Position numbers and translations under genes: made by a program
Shown here: one piece after another, positions 5,741-5,994 of the stretch
Layout of the letters: each line of letters begins with the position of its first letter
How positions within the stretch are numbered: position 1 is the stretch's first letter
The notes under the pieces: model-generated
The model's database searches: none
What the model was told of the DNA's origin: nothing
Seen by the model: only the letters and a program-made list of their open reading frames with translations
Assembly (NCBI GenBank): GCA_019057775.1
Contig: JAHLWT010000256.1
Coordinates: forward strand, 1 to 5,994
Source: Promethearchaeota archaeon
GTDB taxonomy: Archaea > Asgardarchaeota > Lokiarchaeia > Sigynarchaeales > SOKP01
DNA: 5,994 bases
Reading direction: 5' to 3'

Positions 5741-5994
5741 ATGTCTAAAGAAAATTTAATTCAAAAAAAAAGAGTAAAAAAGACTGATAAAAACTATGAA
5801 GATACACCTGTAAATGCAAAAATAATTAAAAAACCACTAGAAATTTCAAAAGAATTGGAGAAACCCAAAAATGAAAAGATAACTTCAGGGAAACAATTAC
5901 CAGAAGAAAATAAAAAGAAAAATAGAGATATACCAATTAAAAAAGAAGTAGTAAGAAAAATTAAAAAAAAGCATCCTAAAAAGAAACCTTATAA
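5741..5994 (+). CDS. Lysine-rich disordered N-terminus of an unknown protein (cut by right edge)
   Basis: The frame opens at ATG 5741 and stays open for 84 codons to the window edge. An in-frame stop upstream limits extension; TTG about 24 nt earlier is a possible but less likely start. Of the 84 residues, 26 are Lys by hand count, and there are almost no hydrophobic clusters. The sequence begins MSKENLIQKKRVKKTDK and ends KKKHPKKKPY, with scattered Pro and Glu. This looks like a disordered basic tail in front of a domain that lies outside the window, possibly one that binds nucleic acid. It is not a signal peptide because it has no hydrophobic core. The function cannot be named from this part. 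Confidence 0.6.
   Translation, partial: MSKENLIQKKRVKKTDKNYEDTPVNAKIIKKPLEISKELEKPKNEKITSGKQLPEENKKKNRDIPIKKEVVRKIKKKHPKKKPY

Overview
The window is very AT-rich: hand counts of two 60-base lines in the large genes gave about 20% and 28% G+C, and the proteins are rich in Lys, Asn and Ile. Signals upstream of several starts look archaeal. There are TATA-like boxes about 25-30 nt before the expected transcript starts, a GGTG-type Shine-Dalgarno before one start and none before others, and a T-rich tract just after an operon. I infer a low-GC archaeon, possibly Asgard-like, but a low-GC bacterium cannot be excluded because no taxonomic marker gene is present. The content is accessory genome: nuclease-like genes, a decayed restriction-modification gene and uncharacterised multidomain proteins.

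Layout. (1) 3-215, minus: N-terminal part of a PD-(D/E)XK nuclease-like protein that runs off the left edge. (2) 216-383: AT-rich intergenic region with an 11-T run. (3) 387-781, plus: two tiny, tightly coupled open frames in an islet of about 39% G+C, clearly unlike its surroundings; the first has a good Shine-Dalgarno but no standard start codon. (4) 782-848: T-run and a perfect 9-bp hairpin between convergent genes. (5) 849-2105, minus: 418-aa protein with one TPR-like repeat and a C-terminal RNEGAH motif of the HEPN ribonuclease type (R-X4-H). (6) 2324-5118, minus: a two-gene operon, read first a 437-aa AlbA_2 (Schlafen-like) protein with a large uncharacterised C-terminal half, then, 8 nt later, a 490-aa DUF4238 protein with an uncharacterised N-terminal extension. 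(7) 5320-5633, plus: a frameshifted fragment of an Eco57I/TaqI-type DNA adenine methyltransferase (type IIG restriction enzyme or BREX-PglX-like). (8) 5741-5994, plus: start of an extremely lysine-rich protein that runs off the right edge.

How it may work together. The three large minus-strand genes are adjacent and co-oriented, and they lie between a decayed restriction-modification gene and a PD-(D/E)XK-like gene. This is what a defence island looks like. An AlbA_2 protein, a DUF4238 protein and a HEPN-motif protein together could form an undescribed defence module in which the HEPN protein is the RNA-cleaving effector. That functional link is inference from domain type and neighbourhood; the sequence directly shows only the order, the spacing and the motifs.
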